This document shows positions 1 to 7,131 of a DNA stretch of 16,034 bases, piece after piece. Positions within the stretch are counted from its first letter, which is position 1; each line of letters begins with the position of its first letter. The position numbers were made by a program, and so were the translations under genes. The notes under the pieces were generated by a model, which saw only the letters and a program-made list of their open reading frames with translations, did not search any database and was not told where the DNA came from. Location of the stretch: NCBI GenBank assembly GCA_040880235.1, contig JBBDIX010000067.1, forward strand, positions 1-16,034, read 5' to 3'. The DNA comes from JBBDIX01 sp040880235 (GTDB taxonomy: Bacteria; Actinomycetota; Nitriliruptoria; Nitriliruptorales; Nitriliruptoraceae).

Positions 1-221
1 GTCACCCCGGGCGGGACCGAGACGATCGCGGGGCCGGCGGCCAAGGGTCGGCAGGGCCGATATGAAACCCGACGGGCGGCCGCGTAGGCTGGTCGGGCCC
101 CGCCCGACGATCGTCGACAGGGGCGCCGCCACGTCGCGCACCCGAGCTCGCGAGAACGAGCGCACGACCCGGCGCACGAGCGGCTTCCATCGACCACCGC
201 TCCCACGAAGGCTGCCACCCC
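1..221. other. Upstream flank of ask, no gene called
   Basis: This stretch precedes the aspartokinase start. Open frames cross it on both strands, but they are frame shadows of GC-rich DNA and run on into ask in the wrong frame. They show no recognisable domain and no convincing ribosome binding site. A candidate promoter lies at 62-90. The tail of a preceding gene could lie at the very left edge, but nothing in the sequence identifies one. Confidence 0.5.
62..90 (+). promoter_or_regulatory. Candidate ask-asd promoter
   Basis: A -10-like TAGGCT at 85-90 fits the actinobacterial TANNNT pattern. It is preceded by ATGAAA at 62-67, which matches TTGACA at four of six positions, with a 17-base spacer. 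This would give a leader of about 125 bases before the GTG at 222. It is motif evidence only, and such boxes arise by chance. Confidence 0.3.
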
Positions 222-1454
222 GTGTCCATCGTCGTGCAGAAGTACGGCGGGACCTCCGTCGGCGACGTCGACCGCATCAAGCGCGTCGCCGACCGCGTGT
301 CCCGCTCCCACCGAGGCGGCAACCAGACCGTCGTGGTCGTCTCCGCCATGGGCAAGACGACGGACGAACTCATCGACATGGCGGCGCGCATCAGCGACAC
401 CCCACCGGAACGCGAGCTCGACATCCTGCTCACGTCGGGGGAGCGCATCTCGATGTCGCTGCTGGCGATGGCGCTCGCCGAGCGGGGGGTCCCCGCGAAG
501 TCGTTCACCGGCTCGCAGGCCGGGATCATCACCGATGCCGTGCACGGCAGGGCGCGCATCGTCGACATCACCCCGGGCCGGGTCCGCGACGCGCTCGATG
601 CCGGCAACGTCGTGATCGTCGCCGGTTTCCAGGGGGTCAGCCAGGACACGAAGGACGTCACGACGCTGGGCCGTGGCGGGTCGGACACCACCGCCGTGGC
701 GCTCGCCGCGGCACTGTCGGCCGACGTGTGTGAGATCTACACGGACGTCGACGGGGTGTTCACGGCCGACCCGAGGATCGTGCCCGCCGCCCGGAAGCTC
801 GACTTCGTGTCCTACGAGGAGATGCTCGAGCTCGCGGCCCAGGGGGCACGGGTGCTGCAGGTTCGTTCCGTCGAGTTCGGTCGCAACCACGGCGTGCGCA
901 TCCACGTACGCTCGTCGTTCAGTTTTGGTGAAGGCACGTGGATCGGCCCAGAGGAGGAAGCCGTGGAGGACGCCATCATCTCTGGTGTCGCGCACGACAC
1001 GTCGGAGGCGAAGGTCACCATCCGAAACGTCCCTGACCGTCCCGGGGTCGCGGCACGCCTGTTCTCCATGCTCGCCGACGAGCACATCAACGTCGACATG
1101 ATCGTCCAGAACGTCTCGCAGGACGGCCACACCGACATCTCGTTCACGCTGCCGCTCGAGGACACCGCCCGCGCCCGAGGCGTGCTCGAACCGCTGGGTA
1201 GGGAGATCGGTGCGGACGGCGTCGCCATCGACGACGACATCGCCAAGGTGTCGCTGATCGGGGCCGGGATGAAGACCCACCCGGGGATCGCGGCGCAGAT
1301 GTTCGCGGCCCTGTCCGCGGCGGGCGTCAACATCGAGATGATCTCCACCTCGACGATCCGAGTGTCGGTCGTGGTCTCGCGCGACCAGGTCGAGACGGCG
1401 GTGCAGGCCGTGCACGCCGCGTTTGGACTGGGTGCCGACGGGCAGGTGGCCTGA
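222..1454 (+). CDS. ask: Aspartate kinase, alpha subunit
   Basis: Aspartokinase (410 residues) phosphorylates aspartate with ATP, the first step towards lysine, methionine, threonine and diaminopimelate for peptidoglycan. The N-terminal amino-acid kinase domain (about 1-245) has KYGG at 7-10, a GRGGSDTTA loop at 150-158 and the YTDVDGVFTADPRI segment at 173-186. Two C-terminal ACT domains (about 262-335 and 341-405) would bind allosteric effectors, usually lysine and threonine. The GTG start is preceded by GAAGG at 207-211, ten bases away. The protein begins MSIVVQKYGG, the usual start of the family, and its length is normal (about 400-425). The TGA overlaps the asd ATG by one base, so the two are very likely one operon with coupled translation. 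A strong internal start at 963 is annotated separately. Confidence 0.97.
   Translation: MSIVVQKYGGTSVGDVDRIKRVADRVSRSHRGGNQTVVVVSAMGKTTDELIDMAARISDTPPERELDILLTSGERISMSLLAMALAERGVPAKSFTGSQAGIITDAVHGRARIVDITPGRVRDALDAGNVVIVAGFQGVSQDTKDVTTLGRGGSDTTAVALAAALSADVCEIYTDVDGVFTADPRIVPAARKLDFVSYEEMLELAAQGARVLQVRSVEFGRNHGVRIHVRSSFSFGEGTWIGPEEEAVEDAIISGVAHDTSEAKVTIRNVPDRPGVAARLFSMLADEHINVDMIVQNVSQDGHTDISFTLPLEDTARARGVLEPLGREIGADGVAIDDDIAKVSLIGAGMKTHPGIAAQMFAALSAAGVNIEMISTSTIRVSVVVSRDQVETAVQAVHAAFGLGADGQVA
963..1454 (+). other. In-frame internal start: aspartokinase beta subunit
   Basis: Inside ask, GAGGAGGAAG at 951-960 is a near-perfect ribosome binding site, followed two bases later by an in-frame GTG at 963 (Val248). 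Starting there gives 163 residues beginning MEDAIISGVAHDTSEAKVT, which is just the paired ACT regulatory domains. In Corynebacterium glutamicum LysC the beta subunit starts at the equivalent place, with MEEAVLTGVATDKSEAKVT as I recall it, and the enzyme is an alpha2beta2 heterotetramer. The match in position and sequence supports the same arrangement here. Production of the beta chain is inference. Confidence 0.6.
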
Positions 1455-2509
1455 TGCCGCGTGTCGCCGTGCTCGGAGCCTCGGGAGCCGTGGGGACGGA
1501 GATCCTGCGGCTGCTCGACGCGCGAGCCTTCCCGGTGGAGGGCCCGCCGGTGCTGCTCGCGTCCGAACGTTCCGCGGGTCGACGGGTCGCCTGGCGTGAC
1601 ACCGAGGTGGAGATCCAGGCCGTCGACGCCGACGCGTTCGACGGGATCGACGTGGCGATCTTCTCGGCCGGTGCGACGCGCTCACGCGAGTGGGCGTCCA
1701 CTGCGGTGGACGCAGGCGCGGTCGTGGTCGACAACTCGTCCGCGTTCCGGATGGATCCCGACGTGCCGCTGGTGGTCAGCGAGGTGAACCCCGCGACGGC
1801 CACGCAGCGACCGAAGGGGATCATCGCGAACCCGAACTGCACGACCATGGTCCTGATGGTGGCCGTCAAGCCGCTGCACGACGCGTTCGGCCTCACCGAG
1901 ATGGTGGCGACGAGCTACCAGGCGGCCGGCGGCGCCGGCATGTCCGGCATCGACGAACTGCTGGACCAGGCGCGCGCGTTCGTCGACGAGGCAGAGCGAT
2001 TGCGATTGCACGGCGCCGGGCTCGAGGACTCCGTCGACCCCGAGGTCTTCTCTCGAGCCATCGCGTTCAACGTGCTGCCCCACTGTGGATCGTTCGGCGA
2101 CAACCGCTACACCGACGAGGAGATGAAGCTCGTCAACGAGTCGCGCCGGATCCTCGATCTGCCCCGGCTGGCGGTGTCTCCGACGTGCGTGCGCGTCCCC
2201 GTGGTCGTCGGCCACGGGATCGCCGCTCGGCTGCGGTTCTCCGGCAACGTGACTCGTGACGATGCGCTGGCGGCGCTCTCGGGCGCACCGGGCCTACGCG
2301 TCGTGGATGGCGACGGCCGTGACGGCGAGCCCCTCGAGTACCCGACGCCGCTGGCCTCGGCAGGCCGCGACGAGGTCTTCGTGGGCCGCGTCCGTGACGA
2401 CCTTGCAGATCCGCAGGTGCTGAACCTGTTCGTCGTCGGGGACAACCTGCGCAAGGGTGCGGCGCTCAATGCCGTGCAGATCGCAGAACTCGTCGTCGCC
2501 GAGGGCTGA
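1454..2509 (+). CDS. asd: Aspartate-semialdehyde dehydrogenase
   Basis: The protein (351 residues) reduces aspartyl phosphate to aspartate semialdehyde with NADPH, directly after aspartokinase. The N-terminal nucleotide-binding loop is GASGAVG at 8-14. The catalytic cysteine is Cys129 in NPNCTTM. The conserved segment SPTCVRVPVVVGHG at 242-255 supplies the substrate-binding arginine (Arg247) and the acid-base histidine (His254). Length and motifs are complete for the bacterial family. The ATG shares one base with the ask stop codon, indicating translational coupling. The product feeds lysine/diaminopimelate and threonine/methionine synthesis. Confidence 0.97.
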   Translation: MPRVAVLGASGAVGTEILRLLDARAFPVEGPPVLLASERSAGRRVAWRDTEVEIQAVDADAFDGIDVAIFSAGATRSREWASTAVDAGAVVVDNSSAFRMDPDVPLVVSEVNPATATQRPKGIIANPNCTTMVLMVAVKPLHDAFGLTEMVATSYQAAGGAGMSGIDELLDQARAFVDEAERLRLHGAGLEDSVDPEVFSRAIAFNVLPHCGSFGDNRYTDEEMKLVNESRRILDLPRLAVSPTCVRVPVVVGHGIAARLRFSGNVTRDDALAALSGAPGLRVVDGDGRDGEPLEYPTPLASAGRDEVFVGRVRDDLADPQVLNLFVVGDNLRKGAALNAVQIAELVVAEG

Positions 2510-2543
2510 TCGGCGGTCGAGGACCTCGCTGTAGACAGACACA

Positions 2544-2559
2544 CGGCCCCTGGGGGCCG
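2544..2559 (-). terminator. Hairpin between asd and tRNA-Pro
   Basis: CGGCCCC at 2544-2550 and GGGGCCG at 2553-2559 are perfect inverted repeats separated by two bases; sterically this is a six-pair stem with a four-base loop. Read on the minus strand it lies 9 bases past the tRNA 3' end and is followed by the T-rich TGTGTGTCTGTCT, so it best fits a terminator of the tRNA. It may also slow transcripts leaving asd, but the plus-strand side has no T tract. Confidence 0.5.
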
Positions 2560-2568
2560 CGCGTCAAG

Positions 2569-2643
2569 TCGGGATGGGCGGATTCGAACCGCCGGCCTCC
2601 TCGTCCCGAACGAGGCGCGCTAACCAAGCTGCGCTACATCCCG
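2569..2643 (-). tRNA. tRNA-Pro (anticodon CGG)
   Basis: Read on the minus strand, the acceptor arm CGGGATG pairs perfectly with CATCCCG. The D stem is GCGC/GCGC. The anticodon stem CCTCG/CGAGG closes the loop TTCGGGA, which gives anticodon CGG. The T arm is GGCGG-TTCGAAT-CCGCC. The length is 75 bases with a five-base variable loop and discriminator A. The 3' CCA is not encoded, since CTT follows, so it must be added after transcription. It decodes CCG proline codons, which are frequent in a genome this GC-rich. Confidence 0.96.
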
Positions 2644-2674
2644 GTGGTGACGTCCCCGAACGGGAACGCGCGGG

Positions 2675-2704
2675 AGCGTACCCCGGCCCGGAGGACCATG
2701 CGAA
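2675..2704 (-). promoter_or_regulatory. Candidate tRNA-Pro promoter
   Basis: On the minus strand TTCGCA (2704-2699) and TACGCT (2680-2675) are 18 bases apart, which would start transcription about 25 bases before the tRNA. The bases after the -10 box (CCCGCGCG) are all G or C, as in the discriminators of stringently controlled stable-RNA promoters. The -35 box abuts the end of the upstream terminator hairpin. Confidence 0.35.
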
Positions 2705-2707
2705 ACG

Positions 2708-2742
2708 CCCGACGGGTCCGGGCAGCCCCCGTCCCCGTCGGG
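2708..2742 (-). terminator. Terminator after the PBP-metallophosphoesterase operon
   Basis: CCCGACGGG (2708-2716) and CCCGTCGGG (2734-2742) form a perfect nine-pair GC stem around a 17-base loop that could itself fold. The hairpin starts at the base next to the metallophosphoesterase stop codon. On the minus strand it is followed by GTTTCGC, a short T run, as is common for terminators in GC-rich genomes. Confidence 0.6.
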
Positions 2743-3651
2743 TCAGGTGAGGTCGAGGATGGTCGCCTCGGGGCGGCACGCGAAGCGGAACGGTGCGTAC
2801 CTCGAGTGACCGAGCCCGGCCGAGACGTGCAGCCACCGGTCCCGATACCTCGACAGCCCCCGCACCTGGTCGAGGGGCAGGTCACAGTTGCCCACCAGCG
2901 CCCCGATCGGGGGGAGACGCACCTGTCCGCCGTGCGTGTGACCGGCCATCAGCAGGTCGTGCCCGGCCTCGACGAGCACGTCGAGCGCCTCGAGGTAGGG
3001 CGCGTGCACCAGCCCGAGTCGCAGGACGGCGTCGTCGACCGACGGACCCGCAACCTCGTCGGCGGTCGGCATCACCGTGGTGTCGAGGTGCGGGTCGTCG
3101 ATCCCACCGGCGACCACGGTGCCGGCTGGCGTGTCGAGCGTGACGGCCTCGTTGCACAGAGTCCGGTAGCCGTGCGCGGCGAGGCCGTCGATCATGCGCT
3201 GCGTGTCGAGCCGGGCACCGTGTGCGCGGCGCCGCGGAGGCAGGAAGTAGCTCAGCGGGGACTTGACCACGGGGCCGTAGAGGTCGTTGCTCCCGAGCAC
3301 GACCAGTCCGGGACGCCCCTCACGGGTCAGCGGGGCGAGCGCCGCGACGGTCGCGTCCGCGGCCTCGGCCGCACCCATGAGGTCACCGGTCGCGACCACC
3401 AGGTCGTGGTCCTCCCCGGACAGCTCCTCGAGGAATCGGACGCGATGGTCCTGTCCCGGTACGAGGTGGACGTCGCTGACGTGCAGGATCCGGAGACGTC
3501 CACCTCCCCGGAGAACGCCCGGCACCGTGACCCGGCGCAGTGCGTACCAGCGTCGCTCGACGAACGTGCCGTACGCGACGCACCCGACCCCCGCGGCGAG
3601 CACGGCAGCGGTGACCCGCATCGCGGGGGACACCCGGCGCCTCGACGTCAC
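2743..3651 (-). CDS. Membrane-anchored metallophosphoesterase (YaeI/YkuE type)
   Basis: This 302-residue calcineurin-like phosphoesterase has one N-terminal hydrophobic segment (about 11-30), so the catalytic domain probably sits outside the membrane or is anchored to it. The two-metal site is complete: Asp60 and His62 in VSDVHL, Asp90 in ATGDLMG, Asn122 in LGSNDLYG, His216 in VHAPY, and His238/His240 in AGHTHGGQ. YaeI/YkuE relatives act on phosphoesters of lipids or envelope molecules, but the substrate here is unknown. The GTG start lies in a GTGA overlap with the stop of the upstream PBP gene, so the two are translationally coupled. The same pair (ponA2 and Rv3683) is adjacent in Mycobacterium, which suggests a cell-envelope role. 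Confidence 0.93.
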   Translation of the reverse strand: MTSRRRVSPAMRVTAAVLAAGVGCVAYGTFVERRWYALRRVTVPGVLRGGGRLRILHVSDVHLVPGQDHRVRFLEELSGEDHDLVVATGDLMGAAEAADATVAALAPLTREGRPGLVVLGSNDLYGPVVKSPLSYFLPPRRRAHGARLDTQRMIDGLAAHGYRTLCNEAVTLDTPAGTVVAGGIDDPHLDTTVMPTADEVAGPSVDDAVLRLGLVHAPYLEALDVLVEAGHDLLMAGHTHGGQVRLPPIGALVGNCDLPLDQVRGLSRYRDRWLHVSAGLGHSRYAPFRFACRPEATILDLT

Positions 3652-6227
3652 TGGTACTCGCCGACGTACATGATCACCCGGGGGTCGTCGTCGAAGGCAT
3701 CGTCGTCCTGCTCGGTACCCGGACGGGGCTCCTGGCGAATGACCCGGCCGTCCTGGTCTGGATCGTCCACCTCGCGGTAGATCGTGCCGAACTGGAAGCC
3801 GCGACTGAGGACGAGCTGGCGGGCCTCGTCACGTTCCATGCCCACGATGTCCGGGACCTCCGGGATGGATCCGGTGCCGTCGGACACCTCGATCACGATC
3901 AGGGTCCCCAGGGGGACGTCGGTGCCGGCCGACGGGGACTGGCTGAACATCTCCCCCTGGGGCAGGTGGCTCTCCACGTCCTCGAACAGGACCCGGAAGC
4001 CGGCCTCGACCGCACGATCCAGGATCGCCTCCTGGTCGCCGATGCCGAGCAGGTCGGGAACCTGTCCGCGGGGCATCGGCGGCGGGGCCGGGAAGCCCTG
4101 CGGTTCGAACTGCTGCACGGCGTTGCCCATGTACAGGCGCCACATCGGGGCAGCGATGGTGCCACCGAAGACCTGGGAGTACGCGGTGCCGGCGATGGTC
4201 ACGCCCCGCATGAGCTGGGTGGTGGGCGGACACTGGTTCAGGAAGTGCTGGGTGCCGCACACCTCCTCGGCGGTGTCCTCGTCGACATAGAAGCGCTGCC
4301 CGTTCGGGTAGCCGACCCATGCGGCCGTCGCCAGCTGGCGAACGAAGCCGACGAACCAGGCGTCGACGTTGTTGTCGGTCGTCCCGGTCTTGCCGCGCGT
4401 CGGCCAGGTACCCAGGTTGGCGCCCGGAGCCGTACCGCCGCCTCGCACCGGCCCGGCGAGGATGTCGACCACGCGGTCGGCCACCTCGGTGTCGACGACC
4501 TGGCGACAGTCTGGCGTGTGCTCCCAGATGACCCGGCCGTCGGCATCCTCGATGCGGGTGATGGGGAACGGGGCGCAGTACTCGCCGCGGTTGGCGAGCG
4601 TCGCGTAGGCGGTGGCCATCTCCAGCGGGGTCACGTCGGCGGCCCCGAGCGCGAGCGAGCAGTTCGCCTCGAGCTCCGCGGTGATCCCGAGCCGGTGCGA
4701 CATGTTGACCAGCTTCTCCGGGCCGATCTCTGCGACGAGCATCGCGTGGAACACGTTGCTCGACCGGGCCATCGCCTCGTACATGTCGAGGATGTCGTTG
4801 CCGCCCGAGTTGCGGACCGTCCAGGTCCCGGCAGTGCCCCCGTCGTAGTCGACGCACCCCTCGATCTCGGCGGGTCCACGTGCGTCGAGTGTCAGGGACG
4901 GCGGGACACCGTCCTCAAGGGCTGCGGCGGTCACGAACGGCTTGTACGCCGATCCCGGCTGGCGGCCCGACCCGCCGACCCCGTTGACCGCCGGATTGAC
5001 CTTGGTGCGGTCACACAGCAGCAGCCCGTCCTCGGTCTCCCCGACCCAGCTGTTGTCCTCGGCACACGTGCCGTAGGTGTGGGGCCCGACGGCAAGTGCC
5101 CGGATTGCGCCGGTGCCGGGTTCGATCGACACGATCGACCCCATGGGCTCCTGCGCGATCTCGTGCAGGGGTTCGTCCTCGTAGGTGAGGGACGCGCGGA
5201 TGGCCTCCTCCGCATACTCCTGCATGTCGGGGTCGAGGGTCGTGTGGATCCGCAGGCCCGCCTGGAACACGCGACGGCGGCGTTCCTCAGCGGTCGGCCC
5301 CATGGCCTCCAGTGCGTTCATCTGCGTGCCAAGAGCCTCGGCCAGCTGCTCGTTGACGAGCAGCCGCGACACCCAGTCGGTCCAGAACGGGTACTCCGGC
5401 GGTGGGGGTTCCGAGACGAGGATCCGCAGGTTCTCGTCGATCGCGGCCTCGGCCTGCGCCTGGGAGATGAACCCGTGGTTGGCCATCTGTCGCAGGACGA
5501 TGTCGCGCCGTGTCTGGGCGTTCTCGATGCTGGAGATCGGGTTGTTGCGTTCCGGGGACCGCAGGATGCCGGCGAGGGTCGCGGCCTCTCCGAGGCTCAG
5601 TTCCCGCACGTCCCTGGAGAAGTAGCGCTCCGCCGCGGTGCCGATGCCATAGACGCTGCTGCCGTAGTAGCTGCGGTTGAGGTAGAGCTCGAGGATCTCG
5701 TCCTTGCTGAGACGGCGCTCGATCTCCAGCGCGTAGATGGCCTCCTCGATCTTGCGCTGATACGTCTGCTCCGGCGAGAGGAACGCCATCTTCACGTACT
5801 GCTGGGTGAGTGTCGACGCTCCGGACTCGATGGAACCGGCTCGAAAGTTGTCGATGGCGGCCCGGATGATCGACAGGTGGTGCACCCCATCGTGGGAGTA
5901 GAAGGTCGCGTCCTCGGTCGCGAGCACCGCGTCGATCGCGACCTGGGGGATCTCACCAAGGGAGACCGGGACGCGGTTCTCCTCGAACGTGAGCTCCGCG
6001 AGCTGTTGGCCGAACGCGTCGTAGACGTAGGAGTTCTGCGGCTGCATCGCCGCGTCACCCATCGGTGCGACGTCGAGGATGTCGGTGCGCACGGCCCGGA
6101 CGACGTCGTTCGCGGCGATCGCAGCGGGCAGGAACAGTGCGCCGATCAGCACGCCGACGAGGCCCACGATGCCGAACATCAGCGCGACGCGCACCGCCAC
6201 GGCCGTGGCTCGGTTGCTCGAGTTCAT
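3648..6227 (-). CDS. ponA2: Class A penicillin-binding protein with two PASTA domains (PonA2 type)
   Basis: This bifunctional peptidoglycan synthase (859 residues) polymerises lipid II and cross-links stem peptides at the outer face of the membrane. After one transmembrane segment (about 12-38) comes a GT51 glycosyltransferase domain, with ATEDATFYSHDG carrying catalytic Glu105, GASTLTQQ (136-143) and RKIEEAIYALEIERRLSKDE (158-177). The transpeptidase domain has SAYK with nucleophile Ser426, SSN at 489-491 and KTGTT at 613-617. Two PASTA repeats follow (about 723-783 and 790-855). I chose ATG 6227 because CGGAGG lies seven bases upstream. A TTG at 6266 would add 13 residues but has no such site. 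The gene is coupled to the metallophosphoesterase by a GTGA overlap. PASTA domains and neighbours resemble PonA2 rather than PonA1. Confidence 0.96.
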   Translation of the reverse strand: MNSSNRATAVAVRVALMFGIVGLVGVLIGALFLPAAIAANDVVRAVRTDILDVAPMGDAAMQPQNSYVYDAFGQQLAELTFEENRVPVSLGEIPQVAIDAVLATEDATFYSHDGVHHLSIIRAAIDNFRAGSIESGASTLTQQYVKMAFLSPEQTYQRKIEEAIYALEIERRLSKDEILELYLNRSYYGSSVYGIGTAAERYFSRDVRELSLGEAATLAGILRSPERNNPISSIENAQTRRDIVLRQMANHGFISQAQAEAAIDENLRILVSEPPPPEYPFWTDWVSRLLVNEQLAEALGTQMNALEAMGPTAEERRRRVFQAGLRIHTTLDPDMQEYAEEAIRASLTYEDEPLHEIAQEPMGSIVSIEPGTGAIRALAVGPHTYGTCAEDNSWVGETEDGLLLCDRTKVNPAVNGVGGSGRQPGSAYKPFVTAAALEDGVPPSLTLDARGPAEIEGCVDYDGGTAGTWTVRNSGGNDILDMYEAMARSSNVFHAMLVAEIGPEKLVNMSHRLGITAELEANCSLALGAADVTPLEMATAYATLANRGEYCAPFPITRIEDADGRVIWEHTPDCRQVVDTEVADRVVDILAGPVRGGGTAPGANLGTWPTRGKTGTTDNNVDAWFVGFVRQLATAAWVGYPNGQRFYVDEDTAEEVCGTQHFLNQCPPTTQLMRGVTIAGTAYSQVFGGTIAAPMWRLYMGNAVQQFEPQGFPAPPPMPRGQVPDLLGIGDQEAILDRAVEAGFRVLFEDVESHLPQGEMFSQSPSAGTDVPLGTLIVIEVSDGTGSIPEVPDIVGMERDEARQLVLSRGFQFGTIYREVDDPDQDGRVIRQEPRPGTEQDDDAFDDDPRVIMYVGEYQ

Positions 6228-6276
6228 CCGGGGGCCTCCGAGGGGCGGCACGGCGGGTGCTGCCAATGATCGTCAG

Positions 6277-6304
6277 AGGGTACCGACGACCCGCATCGGG
6301 TCGT
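6277..6304 (-). promoter_or_regulatory. Candidate PBP promoter with 19-base palindrome
   Basis: ACGACCCG (6286-6293) and CGGGTCGT (6297-6304) form a perfect eight-base inverted repeat around a three-base centre. Four bases further on the minus strand is TACCCT (6282-6277), a TANNNT -10 box that would give a leader of about 43 bases before the PBP ATG. The palindrome therefore covers the spacer and -35 region, a typical operator position. It could instead be a hairpin ending transcription from the upstream YbjN-like gene, but no T tract follows. Confidence 0.4.
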
Positions 6305-6355
6305 GGTGGCGGGGTGTGCGACTGGACAGGGGCTGTGCCGCGTCGACGCTGCGCG

Positions 6356-7057
6356 CTACAGGTAGCCACTGGCGTTGGGCAGGGGCCCCGACGACGTCTC
6401 GGGAGGTTCCATCCGCCGCTGCACGTCGTCCGGGGCCTCCTGGAACGTGCGTCCACCGAACTGGTCGCGGATCGTCTCGTCGAGCGACGCCGCGGTCGAT
6501 GCGATCGCCGCGACGGCTGCGTGGAGCTCGGGCAGGTCGAGGGTCGTGCCGAGCAGGGTGTGGCGCAGCCAGACCGCCCGGTTCGCGCGGTCGTAGCTGA
6601 ACGCACCGAACCCCAGGGCGTGGTTGGTCGTCAGCAGGAAGGTGGCCAGCGCCACCTCGAGGTCGAGGTCGAGGTTGGTGACGGAGAAGATGCCGACCTG
6701 GGGGCCCACGGGGCTGGGGCCCACCGTGACGAACACCCGCGCGCCCTCGTGCGTGAAGGTGAAGTTGCCGAACGCGTCGACCTCGTAACCCCCGAGGATC
6801 GCACGCAGCAGGTCGCCGACGTGTTCGCGCAGGTCCTCGGTGTCGACGAAGACCCCGGTGCGCCGAGGAGGTCGTGGAGGGCGGTGGGGCATCACCGGGT
6901 TGAGGTCGGTGGTGCCGGGGCTCGGGGCGTCCTGCGTGGTCGAGGTGCTGGGTGGGTCCTCGGCAGCGGGCGGTGCGGCAGGCGCCTCGGTCGCGTCGTC
7001 AGAGGGCTCGCCACCGCGTGCGGCGGCACCGGACGCGCTCGGTCGAGCTTCGCTCAT
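6356..7057 (-). CDS. YbjN-domain protein with disordered N-terminus
   Basis: This 233-residue protein resembles the YbjN / type III secretion chaperone-like fold: an alpha-beta domain at about 69-200. It includes FTHEGARVFVTVGP and a long helix with LATFLLTTNHALGFGAF, typical of the family. Residues 1-68 are rich in Pro, Ala, Ser and acidic residues and look disordered. The family is often annotated as sensory or chaperone-like, but its biochemical role is not known to me. Start choice: GAGGAG (minus strand, 7070-7065) is seven bases before ATG 7057; ATG 7060 is only four bases away. The gene is divergent from nfeD and lies 128 bases upstream of the PBP gene on the same strand. That gap holds the palindrome and a promoter, so the PBP may be transcribed separately. 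Confidence 0.8.
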   Translation of the reverse strand: MSEARPSASGAAARGGEPSDDATEAPAAPPAAEDPPSTSTTQDAPSPGTTDLNPVMPHRPPRPPRRTGVFVDTEDLREHVGDLLRAILGGYEVDAFGNFTFTHEGARVFVTVGPSPVGPQVGIFSVTNLDLDLEVALATFLLTTNHALGFGAFSYDRANRAVWLRHTLLGTTLDLPELHAAVAAIASTAASLDETIRDQFGGRTFQEAPDDVQRRMEPPETSSGPLPNASGYL

Positions 7058-7118
7058 CATCGAACTCCTCGTCGTCACAGAGCATGCCGGGGCGGACGGG
7101 TACGTGCACGCCCGGGGG

Positions 7119-7124
7119 TAGGAT
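7119..7124 (+). promoter_or_regulatory. -10 box for a leaderless nfeD transcript
   Basis: TAGGAT lies seven bases before the nfeD ATG at 7132, so RNA would start at or next to the start codon itself. No ribosome binding site precedes the ATG (GGGGTAGGATTGCGCCC), which agrees with a leaderless message, a common arrangement in actinobacteria. No clear -35 box is seen. Confidence 0.5.
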
Positions 7125-7131
7125 TGCGCCC

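Noticed and set aside
62..733. Long plus-strand frame beginning upstream of ask and running into it
   Set aside because: It overlaps ask in another frame, is dominated by Arg, Gly, Pro and His, and has no domain; it is a shadow typical of GC-rich DNA.
3966..6269. Plus-strand open frame of 767 codons opposite the PBP gene
   Set aside because: The opposite strand encodes a complete class A PBP with all catalytic motifs. This frame shows only the mirrored codon bias and no family signature.
6655..6680. Short repeat of GAGGTC units in the YbjN-like gene
   Set aside because: It simply encodes alternating Asp-Leu residues (DLDLDLEV) and has only three units.
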